A stretch of 64,000 nt of DNA from Lumnitzera littorea (Eukaryota; Streptophyta; Magnoliopsida; Myrtales; Combretaceae), in assembly GCA_024138015.1 (NCBI GenBank), contig JAMXBB010000004.1, forward strand, positions 4,371,086-4,435,085, in the 5' to 3' direction. Numbering within the stretch: position 1 is the first letter of the stretch; each line of letters starts with the position of its first letter. The translations under genes were made by a program, and so were the position numbers. Shown piece after piece: positions 1-13,579 of this stretch. The notes beneath the pieces are model-generated. The model saw only the letters and a program-made list of their open reading frames with translations. It ran no database searches and had not been told where the DNA came from.

Positions 1-117
1 AATGAGCAGGCTGTAGAAGTTGAGGATAAAATAAGAAATGATGAAAAAGAAGAAATGAATAAGGTTAAACTAAAACATAGATATGGTTTAAAATTGAAAA
101 AGTTGCTTTTTATTTTT
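1..117 (+). other. Short open frame at the left edge, unassigned
   Basis: Frame 1 is open from the window edge to a TAA at 118-120 and encodes about 39 residues rich in Glu, Lys and Asn. It could be the end of a coding region that starts to the left, or chance. No family is recognised. From 120 to about 955 I see only AT-rich DNA, including a TTCGATT/GGTTCAGTTTG-rich stretch (130-275) typical of diffuse plant repeats. Confidence 0.15.
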
Positions 118-954
118 TAATAGGAAGCAGTTTAGTTCGAGTTCAATCAATTCGATTTAATTCAACCCTACAAATTGGTTGGATCTTCTTCAAACCAAAC
201 CACAAATAGAACTAAAATATGAAAGAATTGCACTTTGTGGTTCGATTTCGTTCTCGGTTCAGTTTGATGAACAAACCTAATGTTTTTAAATGTATAATAA
301 TTTTCAAACTTAGGGGTCTACATTATTGTACATAAGATGAAACCATACTATTCATTTATGTGGAGGTAATAAATATTGAATAGATATATTCCCTTTTACC
401 CTTCTATTACGTTATTTATTGAAATGACCAAATATAGATAATTTAGTATTTTTAATTATATTTCTAACTTGATATTACAATTAATGAGGTGAAGTAAACA
501 TTAGAATAAGTAATCCCTATAGTAAAAATTTACACAAAGTTAGCATTAGAATAGGAAGTTCTAACCTAACTCTAGTAACAATCGTTCTCAAGGTTTAAGA
601 TTTCAATTCCCTATCTATTCCATCCTAAAAAGTAAATGGACCATTAGTAGGCCTATAAAGATGCTGATTTCATGCCAATCCAAGAAACAATGGTATACTT
701 GACCGCTCTTAAACCAATTCAAATTACGATTTATGTAGAGAGGTATAGTTACAAATCTAAGTTCGCATTTTCAAGCGTAAGCTAAGAGCTTTATATAAAT
801 AGGGAACCCTTTTCAAAAAATATTATAGAAAGGGCCTCTCTATGAAAATATTTTATTGCATATACCTTTAATGTAAAAAATTCCTTCACTTGTAAATTGA
901 GGAAGGCATGCAATTCAATGTAATTTAGGGTATAATAAAGCTGTTACGCTTTCA

Positions 955-3900
955 AGAGATAGAGTCGCAATAGTCCCGCTATATAAACTATCCTATAAGC
1001 GAAGCTGGCCTTACAATCATTATCGTAGACTTAGTGCATACTAGGTGTACTTAACTCAGCTACTTTGAAGTATCAAATTCGATACTTGTTTGATAAAAGC
1101 TTGTAGTATAATCTTTTGAAATAATTGTTAAAAACAAGCTTGTAGCTTAACTTTCTAAAAGGGTAGTTGTAAAACCTACAAGTTCTTATTACTCAATATA
1201 TCGACCGGAAGATAAAAAATTATTGGGTTACTTGAGGAGACTTAAGTAGTTTTTCTTAAAAGTTAGAAAAACCAGTAATAAAGCAAGAATCTAACCAATT
1301 CTTCTTAATCCTCACTCCCTAACCCCATTTTACTAGATTCTGGTTTAGATATTGTACTTGTAAATTCACTTCGAACTTGCAAAACAAACTCTAGAGGCAT
1401 AAGTAACAACTTGCTTTGTAAGTGAGACAGAGACAGAAGTATGTATTTAACATAAAGCAACTAGGATTTTAAAACAGTTTTAATTAGATACAATGCATGT
1501 TCAAGCAAATACCATTACTTGACATTATCCAATTTGTTGTGAGATTAGAAAAATTATGCTCGCTTTAATCCGGTTGAGAAGTTTGATGTCTTATGCATGA
1601 ACTAGAACCAAACTGAGGTTTGTGCCATGGAGAACATCTTTTGCCCAAAACTACCTTTGAACCACTATCCCTAACTTTGTCTTAACCTCCTCTCATGTTA
1701 CTTAGTTCGATTAAGGGTGTGTTTGGCTCTAGAATCCTAATAATTTCCCCTAGTTGGTTGCGATATATGTTAGGTTAAAGGTTAAGCTTAGTATAAGTTA
1801 GATCATTTTCGAAGTGATCAATCAATTTCAAACCATCCAAATCAAGCTGTAAGCATAAAACAAGCAATATATAGAATTCAACATTCTACAATAGCAAAGT
1901 GATATTCAAGTACATGCACTACATATACACCATCAACTAAAGTACAACCACAAACAAATACATATTAAGGCCTCAAGTATTCTGAAATAGTACTTTAAAG
2001 CGCAGTGAAGTATTAATTCCACTTACCTGGAATTTAGTTGTCTATTAACTTAGTAGTTCAACTTATCCCTCTTTGAGAATCCTTATACGTTTATTTAATA
2101 CTTATTTTAGTTACTATATAAAGCATGGGATAAAATTAATTTGTTCCTTTTCATAAGAATTAGATTGATTCAGAAATAAGTTAAGTATACATAAGCATAG
2201 GAAGTTAGAATTGTTGTATAGATGAATTTTACATTTGATAACCTCTAAGCTAAGTTCTGAGTTAGGTCATCCTTGAAGTTTTTAGACCGAAGATTTTCTA
2301 AGTCATCCACCATATCGAAGTTAAGAGTTATAACTAGATTAACCTCTAAGTCAGTCTTTGAGTTTCATAAATACTTAAGATTTTTCAAGGAGTACCTTCT
2401 AAGGTAGCTTTTGAGTGTCCACATTTATATGTTGCTACTCTACATTCTTTCTATAATTTACCTTCTAAGTGAGTCACCAAATTTACTAAATTTTAAGTTT
2501 CTTAACAGAAAATCCTCTAAGTTATTCTTTGAGTTCAGTTAACTTTATAATTTCAAGAAATTTACCCTCTAAACCATCCTCTAAGTCCTACTAACTTTAA
2601 AGTTCTTAAGAATATACATTCTAACTAGGCTCTAAGGTTACCTTATTTATAATTCTTACGAAAATTCCCTTTGACTTAACTTTTAAGTACAGACCTAATA
2701 AGATTTTTACTTAATAAACTCTCTAAGTTTTCCTCTAACTCTCTTCATACTTCTTATACCCAATAGATTTACTCACTCTTTTCCCTAATTCCAACTACAA
2801 AACACACAAACAGTATATACAACATCAAAATACTACATTACTCTACCAGAATTTCATTTAACACCCTTATCCTGTTGCATTCATAAGATCATACATATTA
2901 TGATACTTACTTGTATAACTTACAAGTTTATAAAGTTCACAGCTCCTATTCGCAAACATTAATCCAATACCATCGATCCATAATAATTTATACCTTAAAT
3001 CAATATGATACAAAATCTGAGTGAGGCTTTTGAGGAAAATTCATAAATTTCACTAAAAATATCAATTTAGCTTTAATTTTTTGGCTAAAAAATTAAGAAA
3101 AATATGGGAAATAATTTTAATGGAAAACTTTACATAGCATTATAGTATCAATAATAAGTAGCTTATAAAAAAATATGGGGCTTGAAACTACATCATTAGG
3201 TGTTTTAAATCAACATCAAAATCAACTCAGTTTTGTTGATTTCTTATAGACATAATATTTCTTTACTAAATTTATACAAAATAATATTTTTCTTGTATTC
3301 CACATGTGAAAATACTTAGGAATAAATTTTTCTAAAATTTTCTAAGAAAAAATTATATTTTTAATGATTTTTTAAAAATCAATCAATTTTGGGACACTCA
3401 CCAAAACCACCGGCTCAAGCCTCCAATGGCCACTCGAAGTGTGTCGACTTGTCCAACTAGTGGGTCTCCTGTCGCTTAGTGGTGGTGGTTGTTTACTAGT
3501 AACTACCTAGATTGACGATGCCTAAATAGTCTAAATTTGCACCCGATTTTGTTATATTTTTCCAAATTTCCTCTTCAATGTCCTAAATCTCAACTTGTAT
3601 TCCCCATATCTTAGATTGCATGTGCCATATTGTGGAGAGGATTTCTAGAATTTTTAGTACTTGTGGAAGTGAAGAATGAATTATTTTCTCTCTCTTCAAG
3701 CCTAAATCCCTTATATACTAAGTCTAAATGACTTAACACTTAAGTTATTTGCCCAACACCTATCCAATTCCACTTCCATGCCTAATACAAGTTAAACCTA
3801 ACTGTCTTAACATTTTTTATTAGTTTTTACTATATTTCTAAACTTATGTTAGCTTAATTTGTATTTAATCGAGTATTTTAGTTAATTATGGGTATATATT

Positions 3901-4229
3901 TACAAGTAAAAATTATACACAATATATATACACATATTCTATATATTATTTCGTTTCACTTAATAATTGTATTACATCTATAATTTATTTTTATAAATTT
4001 GGTAATTATTGAAGCCTATTCTACACGATTATATTAATTATTAAATAGTATAGTAAAATTATACTATTTTAGCTATTATTATTTTATTATATTTTTCAAA
4101 TTTGTATCTATAGGGTCTCATTGACTAATATCTTGAGTCTACTCATAAATTTTTAACTCAATCAGGTTAATTTTATCAACATCTCAAAGTATACTCTTGA
4201 TACTTAATTGCAAAAGTACTGGTCTTACA
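955..4229 (-). repeat. Dispersed repeat X, diverged copy B
   Basis: Aligns by eye, in the same direction, with 57956-60866. Examples are AGAGTCGCAATAGTCCCGCT at 961-980 against the similar string at 57970, CTTTAATCCGGTTGAGAAG near 1563 against TCTAATCCGGGTTTAGGAG near 58546, and spacing that stays nearly colinear. The copy is the most diverged of the four. Read on the minus strand it begins TGTAAGAC at 4229, like the TGTAAG start of the other copies. That start is common for plant Ty3/gypsy LTRs, so X is probably LTR-derived; that is inference. Confidence 0.6.
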
Positions 4230-5200
4230 TTTGATAGCATACACTTGCTTTATTATTATATTTTATTGGCATAGTTTGCTTACAATTATCGTTTCCATAG
4301 ATCAACGAGCTATTGCTAAATCTTGCTATGAATAGGGACCTAATATGGGTATATATCAATAAATAACGATCTGAATATCACTTTGTATTTTATAATTAAA
4401 TTTGCTTCTTTCTATTCTATGTTTAATGAAATGTGTTTTGCAAGGTTATTTCTATTAGTTTTAATGGTCAATCCTTGTAGCATTTTATAATTTACAATAC
4501 TAGAATATTTGTATTTTCCAAGAATTTATTAACCATCCCTACTAATATTACACTACTTACAAGAACTATGAACATTTTATAATTTATAATAAGTATACTT
4601 TTTAACTTTATATTAGTATTTTATTAATATAATTTCCTAATCTTATGCTACGAATTATTTTATCTAATATCTATAGCTCTTTCACTAAAATTTAGCTTAA
4701 TCGGGCAACTCATGAGAATGCTCTGAGTTGACTATTTAGAGCCTAGTTACTAAAATTATAGGGCCTCATAAAAGGCGCATGCACTTGCAAATACAGAAAA
4801 GACGCATGAGTAATGCATGCACCTTCTATGGCTTATAAATACCACACGAACAGAATAGACAGAATGCACAAAACATCTTTATACACTGAAATTTCCAAAG
4901 TGAAAACACACCTATCTCTTGTGGTGTCTTCAAATTTCATCTAGTTTTTAACTCTTCTTTACTCCAATCAACTCCATCAGATAATATTCTCACTATCACA
5001 TCTAGGTTTTCTTATTTTTTTGCAAAAAATTACTCAAATTTAGCCCACCATGCATAAACCTTAAGTTAAGCAATACGTTCATATTTTTCAATTGTTTATA
5101 TAGACTCAGATTAGAATTAGTTGATGCGTAAGTCAAGTTGTCAAATGGTGTTGATTTTGTCATGAACACTTAGGTGTAGAACTCAATTTCTAAGATAAAA
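4230..5200 (+). promoter_or_regulatory. AT-rich spacer with a TATA-type promoter candidate
   Basis: TATAAATA at 4834-4841 follows two ATGCATGC/GCATGCAC-type (RY) motifs at about 4780-4820 and precedes a leader-like CA/CT-rich stretch. It lies about 600 bp before the decayed transposase frame and may be the old promoter of that element. The rest shows nothing recognisable. Confidence 0.25.
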
Positions 5201-5204
5201 TTGC

Positions 5205-6310
5205 ACATACATAATGCATTCGACAAAATTCCTAAAAGAGCTTCTATTCCAACACTTAGTGAATTTATGGAGATGTTCAGATGGAAATTATTATGTTGAC
5301 GTTCGGTGCTTGGAGAGTAGGTGTTGTGTGAACTAACTGATTGGTTGTTGGTGATAGTATTAGAGTGAGAATGGTGAGATGTGTGAAATTAACCGTATAT
5401 GCCCATAAAAACATGAGTGGCAACTTGTTAAGAAGTTGAAGATGAGAAAAGATGCAAGCTTCGCTCGCTTCTTGAGAAGGATATGTGGAAGCATTGGAAT
5501 TGACCCAGCTAGGTTAAAATTGCACACAAGCATCCTTTCTTTTATGATTTGGGGAGAGGTTTCTTACAGGTTAATGGCCATTAAAGATGATGAAAATTGC
5601 GTTGAGATAGCCGAATCACTCAGAGAAGGGAGCATTTAGGAGGTATATATCAAATACTGTAGGCAGTCAAGTGTTCAACCTAAACAGAATAAATTTCAAG
5701 CAAACAATCCAACTTTTGCAACACCTCTATTACAGTATACAATGATCAGTATGGTGATGACAAATGTAAATGGGTAACATAATCCTTATATGGATATCAC
5801 TGAGCCTAGACATGTTGATATTACTGAATAGGAACTTGATAAAGCATTAGGATTGATTCTTGAGCATGAAAAGTTGTACGATCCCTATGTGAAGTAAATA
5901 CCAATGGGCACAAATAGCAACAAAGAAGGAGAGGAAGAGCAAGATGGAGAAGATGATAAGAAGGATGTTGGACTCGACGATGGGGAGAATGATGGAGTAG
6001 ATGTGAGAGATCCCAATGAATTTGTTACTAGTAATGTACTACTTAATTCTACTTGTGAGACTACACTTGCTAAGCATCATATAGAAGCTCAAGTAGCAAT
6101 GCACACCACCTAAGCTTCAAAACTTTCACAACAAAATAAGACAATGGACAGAGTTACTAGGGATGCAATTCATATCTTCAATAGCATCTGTGATGGCAGT
6201 ATCTATGTCATATTTGAGCAAGAAATAAATGCAATGTGCAACAACATAAGCACCAGTGATGACTTAAGTGTAAACATACGATTCAACAATAAGCATTGCA
6301 AGATGAACTA
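5205..6310 (+). pseudogene. Decayed Mutator-like transposase, N-terminal fragment (tentative)
   Basis: Open frames at 5436-5639 and 5904-6113, with translatable sequence between apart from stops. The first contains RRICGSIGIDPARLKL and YRLMAIKDDENCVEIAESL, then EVYIKYC after a stop. This pattern resembles the PB1-like N-terminal region of plant Mutator-like elements, where a short beta-rich domain is followed by an acidic segment. The second frame is strongly acidic (EGEEEQDGEDDKKDVGLDDG). No catalytic DDE domain or zinc finger is visible in the window. The identification rests on motif memory and is uncertain. Confidence 0.35.
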
Positions 6311-6529
6311 AAATATCATATTTTTAATTAATTATATGAGTCAAAAGCAATAGACATAGTATACATGTATTTTTGTAAAAACATTTATGGACCTTTACAT
6401 GTCAATGTGTATTGCACATTTTCGTTTTTAAAATACACTGCAAAATACATAACTTCTGTATAGACTCTTAATTTCATTTGTTGATTGGAGTGTGAGATAA
6501 TTGTTATTAGTGTTGAAACTTGTGTTGGT

Positions 6530-6960
6530 GTCTTTTGGCGGGTGGAATTCGTCCAATAGATGAAAGGTTACTTAGTTAAGAAGGCGCATGTAGCGCGTAA
6601 AAGGAATTATTACTTCATCTATCCCGACCCTGCCGAACTTAATTTTTCTTTTTCTTTTTATTTTATTTCATTTTTTCTTTCAGCGAGTGAAGTTCGTCAA
6701 AAGGAAAATGTTTTTATTCCCTCTAAAACTTATGCCGCTAAAAAACAACTAACATGTATTTCAACTCAAAAGGAGCAACGACGATTTTCGTCTCTATCCT
6801 TCAGCAAAAATACTCACGAGAATATAGAAGTGAGCATAAAAGGAATCATTACTTCATGTATCCCAACCCTGCCGAACTTAATTTTTCCCTTTTTTTCCAT
6901 ACACCCACCACCCCCCTTCTCCTTTCGGACGATATAAATCCCACCAAATTGAGACAACAG
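6530..6960 (+). repeat. Tandem-type repeats, possible DNA transposon subterminal region
   Basis: A block of about 65 bp (6589-6653, with ATTACTTCATCTATCCCGAC and CCTGCCGAACTTAATTTTTC) recurs at about 6832-6890. A second motif, GAATTCGTCCAA or GAAGTTCGTCAAAA, appears at 6546 and 6690. Clustered short repeats like these occur near the ends of DNA transposons. It follows the transposase-like fragment, but I could not place terminal inverted repeats. Confidence 0.4.
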
Positions 6961-7764
6961 ATTGTTTGGGAAAAGGAAAAAAAAAAAAAGAAATCCTAAA
7001 AATACCCATCTTGAAAGAGTAATCCCAAGCCTAAAGATTTCAGTTCAAATTGAAGAGATGATTTCTATAGCCCTCTAACACTTCTAAATATATTTGTGTT
7101 AAAACTACTAAATCTTGAAATCACTGATTTTAAGTACTATAGTCTTAAGATTATTTTCTTAAAATGGATATTTTGAAAATTTTTCTTCCTTTCCCCCGAG
7201 AGTGTTTGATCCAACTCAGATAATCTATTCCATGAAATAAATCAAACAATATTAAAACAACTACATATTAACCTAAGCAAATTTCCCTTTTAAAATGACA
7301 ACAATGCTTCATCCAAATGGATGGCAACACTTGGAAAAGGAAAAGAAGCAGAGTTAAACAAAAGCTATATCAATTTCCACTGATTGAGAAAATCAAATAG
7401 TTATACAAGACATAAGGAAAAACACATAACCTATAGATGATGAACCAAACAACGTCTCTATAAATTACATTCAACTATATTATGAGCTGTGCTACAAATA
7501 CAATGGGCAATTCCACATAGAATCAATCCATAGTCTCTAACTGACATTTGGTCTAACACAGCTCTACTTTCCTATATACAGATGATAGAATGACTCGAAA
7601 AAATGGAACCATCGGACATGAGCACTACTATATACATTTAGTTATGTTTGGTCATAAAATTTAAACTGATCAGATAACCGAAAATATGAAGGCTAAGAAA
7701 CAAGACAAGTTGCAACATAACACCTTTCTGAGCCTTTGCAGCAGTTGCTATTTTGGTTTCAGAG
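6961..7764. other. 3' flank of REV3
   Basis: Between the repeat block and the REV3 stop. On the minus strand its right part must contain the REV3 3' UTR and polyadenylation region. I found no clear AATAAA hexamer on that strand. No other gene is seen. Confidence 0.5.
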
Positions 7765-10700
7765 TCAAAACCACTCGATCATACACTTTGGGTATAAACC
7801 TACCTCTGTGGCAACAGCAGAGAGACTCTGCAACTCTTTCTGGACCTTCCGCCTTTCATAGAATACAGGACATGCAAGGGAAGTACACTTCACCCCAGTT
7901 TCCAAAAGCCAATCTCCACCTCCACAGTGTTGACAAATCTGCATTGATGGTTAAAACAATTTGTTATGTACCATTTATACGTTTCAATGCAAAGATCCAA
8001 ACAGTTGTTTTGCAAAACCTTGCTTATTTAGAGCGACAAACATAAAAAGAATGAAAATATTTTAAGTCAATATATTCTTTACTCACTAGAAGCCGACAAG
8101 AATATTAGAGAAGGAAAAAATACCATATAGAACCACTGATACAAAATGGCTCATGTCATAGGTAGACGGGATATAGACCTTAGCCATTAATTTGACAACA
8201 AATTTTAGAGCTGACTGCAGAAATTCGATGCAAGTAGAGAAAAGGAAGAAATACTCACCGCAACAAGATGCTGCATCTCTCTCTCCAACTTTGAGGTCTT
8301 CCCAGTTACAACTGTGGTCACAGCATCACTCTTCTGTGAACATTTCTCGCATAAATAAGCTGATGCTAGGACCAGATCACCACAAACTGTACAATGTTTA
8401 GAAAGATAGTAATAATCAATTCTTTTTCGCTGAGGGTTCTGACCATTAAAAGGACGTTTTGCAAAATTTTCTCGAATAGACCGGGGCATCTCACTAAACC
8501 ATCTGTATAAATCAGCTCCAACCAATCCGAAAACCCGCTGTAAAGCTGGAATGATTTGCTTTGTTATGTAATACAATTCATTCACTCTGTAGGGAGAATC
8601 TAATGCCAAAACTTCCAATGGATCAACAACCATATCAACTAGACGTGCCCCTGGTTGCCCATGAACAACGAGATAAGGAACTCTCTCTCCATAGCGTGGT
8701 TCAGCTCTAGGATCGATTCTCATCGCCTTTGTGGCAACAATTGCTGCTGGTGGCAATGATGAAGAAGGTCGTGTACTGTAGGTACCTAAACGAACTCCCT
8801 TGGCAAAAACAAAATCCTGAAGGGACACCCTGCCCGAGAGGATCTTCGTCCATTGACGGTATAAATATGCTTTTACCTGCACAATATTGCAGATTCATGG
8901 CTGAATGCCCCAAACTTCAAGCAAAGGCCAGATTGGAAAATAAATAGGAGATATCTAGTTAGAAGTAACAACAAAAGAACAGCAATAACCACTTCTCTAA
9001 CCAACAAATTTCGCTCACATAACAGACTTGATCATCCACTAGTGAGTTTCACTGTCATGTAATAATAGTACACATCAATTAATTTCTTAAGACTCGTTAT
9101 CCTAGACTTTCGATACCCACCCATGTGCATCTTTCTATTTATGTAGTTAGCATAAAGTATGGAAATAAGATGCGGTAGCTCATCGGACATTTTCTATCAA
9201 AAATGAGGAAAACTAATCAAAGAAGAGAAGCTTCAGCATTTGGAGGCACATTGTACACTGGCATATGTGCCTCATTCATCATCCCTGCTTGTAAAATTAA
9301 TCTTACACAGTAAGCAATGGTATGATTAACATGAGCTCCACAAACCTAAGTGGCATATATAAGAGGTCAACTGGCTACTGAATGCTTAATGGAAGTCCCA
9401 GAAGTGGCAAAAGCCCATTGATGCTTTACTCTTGCTTCATTACATTCAAACTAGGAAACGTCTATGCTAAAAGAAATATTCAACTCCCTGTCCAACAATT
9501 ATGCTATAGCAGAAAACAAATGTCATTGACATGCCTTCTCAGATACATACTCCAGAGATTAGTGGTTGCAACCACATATGAAGGGAAGACCTTTATTTGT
9601 TGGGTAACATGAAGGGAAAATCTTGAGTCTATAGCAGAGGATTTACAATTAGAGGGCTAATACTCCGCTCCCTTGCTGGCCATCCACCCATTTTCCTGGT
9701 TCATTGCACAATTTAACAGGTTACCCCCCTTTATGCACAATGCTCCTAACTCCTTGCAAGAGATAGGACCAATAGACCCAAATGCTCGTTTCCTATGCAT
9801 AACAAAATGCTCAAAGAAATACCTTCTCCAAGAGGAAAAATGCTTAAACAATGGAGAAAACAAGTTGCAAATGTAATTATATAGGCAGATCAAGAACCGG
9901 ATGTTTCTGACACTCCCAAACATTATAAGAACTAAGAAATAGTATCTTCAACAACAAAGGGATGGCATAGAAAAAAATTTTACTTGAAAAAAAAGGTATA
10001 CATGAAAAAAGTACCTCTGATATATTCTGACATTCAAAATAGAGCCTCAATGACTGTTCCATAGCTTTGGCAACAGCAGTACAAGTATCTCTTCGCACTG
10101 TCTCAATACCTTTGGCATCGAATAAAGGTTCAGCTTGATCAGGACTTTCATAACTGTAACCAACATAGCGTTTCTTTGTAAGGAGGAAGCATGGGTGGTA
10201 GACTTTCTCCATCTTCAGTGCAACTGGGTTTGGATTCATTGCACTTATGACAGAGGCAATCTCATTGCCTACTTGAAAAGCCTCCTTCATGGTGCGTCCT
10301 TTAAGAAGGACAAACATGCTACAAAAAAGGGCAGTTTATTAAGGAAACAATAAAGTCAATGGAGGACAAACATATCAAGCAAAAGGTCACATCGAGAATT
10401 CCACAGAAAATGAGCATAGCCTTCAAGAAAATATAAGAAATCAAATATCTGTAATTGTCATTGAAGAGCAGCTGGCTTTTACATCATCCTACCAAATACA
10501 GTTGATACCGAATTTATTGACTATCACATGTATTGAGCAAAGCTTTGTGATCTCATAGAGGACAACCATTGAGGATGAAGAAGAGCTTTAGTTTAGAGAT
10601 ACCCACTTGATTCAAAAATTTAAAAGCAACCATATCATGTCACCACGGGGAAAGACAAGCAAAATTTTCATATCTAATGCTTCTCACCACACCATATTAA

Positions 10701-13579
10701 TATTAGTGTAATCTGGCATTAACATTTAATTTATCAATATGTAGTATTTAAAGTGGTTCGTTTATAAAAGAGATGAAAGATAGGAAGGAAAGAGAATAAG
10801 TTGGAGAAAAACATGGGCATAAATCCCGTACCTATCAGTATCACCGTAGATGACTCTAGCATTCCACTTATCATGCGCATTCACAAAGGAAATAGCACTT
10901 TCCAGTGTTCTACGGCCACATTGGACGATACTGTCCGCAAGTTCTGCACACGGCATGCGGCCACTAAAACCAGCTGCTGTATAGCCATATGTTACATTTG
11001 CTATCAGCTTCAAAGCAAGTTGCCTTGCATTAAAAATCTGGAAAGCAAGCTAGTCAGTGAATAACAAATGCAAAGCACGTTGGTAGAGTACAGGAAGCAT
11101 CAGCATCCTTGGGTCATTATAACTATTTTGTGTACGTTTAAGTAAAATAGTCGTGCACCATGTACCGTTAGAAGTGAAAGAATAAAATACAATAATAAAA
11201 ACTAGCTTCTTCTACATCAAAGTTGGTAGTCTTTCTTGTCTCAAAATTTGCATTAGCAACTCTTTAAGAAAACAGCTTTAATTTTATTGGCAGTGAACTT
11301 AAGCTTCCTTACCCTGTGAAGAACTTGTTGTGAAGGAGTCAACTTTTTCATGGCCTGTTTCACCATTATTCTGGTAGATAATATTTCTTCCAATAATCGA
11401 GGTAAAACACCCTTACGAATCTGCTGAAAAAAGCCCAGAAGTAAGTTATAGAGTTTATCTACGACAACTAAGATATGCAAGCTGGTCAGAAATCAAATGT
11501 AGGCCAAACAAGATGGGAAGGAGTATCAAAGTATATATATACCACAGATACAACCATAAATTTAAGCTTTTAAATCAGATAAGTGCAAATTTTATTCCAA
11601 ACAAATCTACTTAGTAGTTTGTTCATCACACATTTTCCAAACATTGCATGCGCCACCCAAAACACCCACCCAAACAAAAAAATCCATCCCAACGACAAAA
11701 CCCAACGCACACCACCCAAAAAAAGAAAAAGAAAAAAAGAAAAAGCTTGAAACTACATGTGATTGCTAAAATGAAAAAGATTAGATTTTTTTCATTGTCT
11801 TTGCATGCAAGTATGGTGTTGCTCCATATCCTATGTGTTATGAAAAGATGTGATTTGTACTGCAAACTTTCTACTTAGAAAGCACTTGTTACAATTACCA
11901 CTCCTACCACCAGCAGTTTGTCATTGTTGCCACTCTCTATTGAAGGCCATTATTTTAGTGTGTAATTCAGCAATAAGAGGGTACAGTAGAGTTATGTGGC
12001 TCATGAGTTTGGCAATTTATGTGACCAAATTTACCTTCTCAACCTTGGTTGATTCAATGAATAATTAATGCTTAAGGATTTATGAGTAGTGTTACAATCA
12101 AAACAATTGTAAAATACCTAAGACAACAAAGCAAGTCTCTTGCATTTTATTATTTATAGATTTCAACCTATTGAATGACATATTGAACGACAAAGCAGGT
12201 TATACTATAAGATATTGGACCAACACACTGGGGTTACAACATGTTGAATAACCTTTTCCGAAAATAACCCATAAAAAGGTAACCTTTTTTTTCCAAATAT
12301 ACAAGTACCTTTGGAGGCACATACATAACACCATTAGGTGTCATCAGTAGTTGATCTCTCAGATTTTGCAGAACTTGTGGGTCTGGTGAAAATGAGGCTA
12401 CCCCAAGTGTATTTTCCTTTGAAGGGATAACTTTTCCGAGGCATGTGGAAAAGCAAAGGTTATACGCAATTATCATTGATGGATAAAGAGACTGAAAATC
12501 CAAAACAACCACTGGGTCTGCATAAAAACCAGACTCTGGTTCCATTACAAGAGGTAGACACTCCATTGCAGGTTGAGACGCAACCTAAAAATACCAAAAT
12601 TACATGTGAAAATGCAAGCTATATACGGTTGTCTCCACGTATAAAAAGCATCCAATCAAATGTGGATGAGAGTTCAGTATCGAGCAAGGAATCCTCATCG
12701 TGTAAGGTATTAAGTGCACTGGAAATGAAAGTGAGACAATGCAAAGAAAATGAGAAGTAACCATGACACTAAGAAACTGGCAGCTCAAAGAATAGAATAT
12801 GACAAAACAATTTGTGTCTGAGCATCACCAAAAAGAATCATCCCAAGAGTCTTAACAGATGCATGTAAAGCTTGAATAATCATTGGGAAAATGTAGCAGG
12901 AGTCCTGAAAAACCTTATGAAATGAGTCCGATTATAAGACTCAACATAGAATTATAGATCAAAGGTAAAAAAATATAAGAAATTAAGCACACTAGGGTAG
13001 AGAGAGGAACTTATCACGAATCCTCATTAAAAGAAAAATGCTACTAAAAGGACAAAAAGTTTCAAGTTCACAACTTACATAATTACAGTGCCCAATAAAA
13101 ATCTAGCATAGCTTGTTAAACAATTATCCAATATAGCCACACATGTATCAACCAGGGTAGGCGTATGTGTATGTATGTCTTTATATGTGTATATACAAGA
13201 TATATACATATATATGCAATTTTTTTTAGAACAAGTTGACGATATGTATTACTCTAAACTAATTTTTGCTTTTCCTATAAATCGGGCACTGCAGTTCATT
13301 GCTGCTTATTGCAACTTAAAATGTGCACTAAAAGAAGAACTATAATTCTTAATAAGGAAATCAAGCAAACATGAAGGGAGAATAACTACTAAAACTCTAT
13401 CAAAGATGATTCCAATTTAGTAGAGTGAAAACCTGTTGATTCCCAGGAGAAATAACAATATAGTTTTGTGTATGCGCCAATCTTAGAAACATAGACTCGA
13501 CCCGATACTGTGAACCTCGAGACAGAACAGAGAAAAAGTCGATACCAAATACCCGAGCTAGTTCTGATGTTCGATTAAC
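7765..13579 (-). CDS. REV3: REV3 exons 17-23: polymerase domain and CysA/CysB clusters
   Basis: Exon 17 reads RTSELARVFGIDFFSVLSRG. Exon 18 has motif A (DFQSLYPSMIIAYN). Exon 19 has RLLEEILSTRIMVK. Exon 20 has motif B (KLIANVTYGYTAAGFSGRMP) and the first part of motif C, whose Ser codon is split across the exon 20/21 junction. Exon 21 has KMEKVYHPCFLLTKKRYVGY. Exon 22 has GRVSLQDFVFAK and the first cysteine cluster, Cys 1890, 1893, 1904 and 1907. Exon 23 has the second, Cys 1936, 1939, 1952 and 1957, and ends YPKCMIEWF-stop, the usual plant REV3 C-terminus. In family-B polymerases the second cluster (CysB) binds a 4Fe-4S centre and accessory B/C subunits. All catalytic Asp residues are present. 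Introns 17-22 run from 275 to 1,138 bp and contain no coding element I recognise. Confidence 0.95.
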
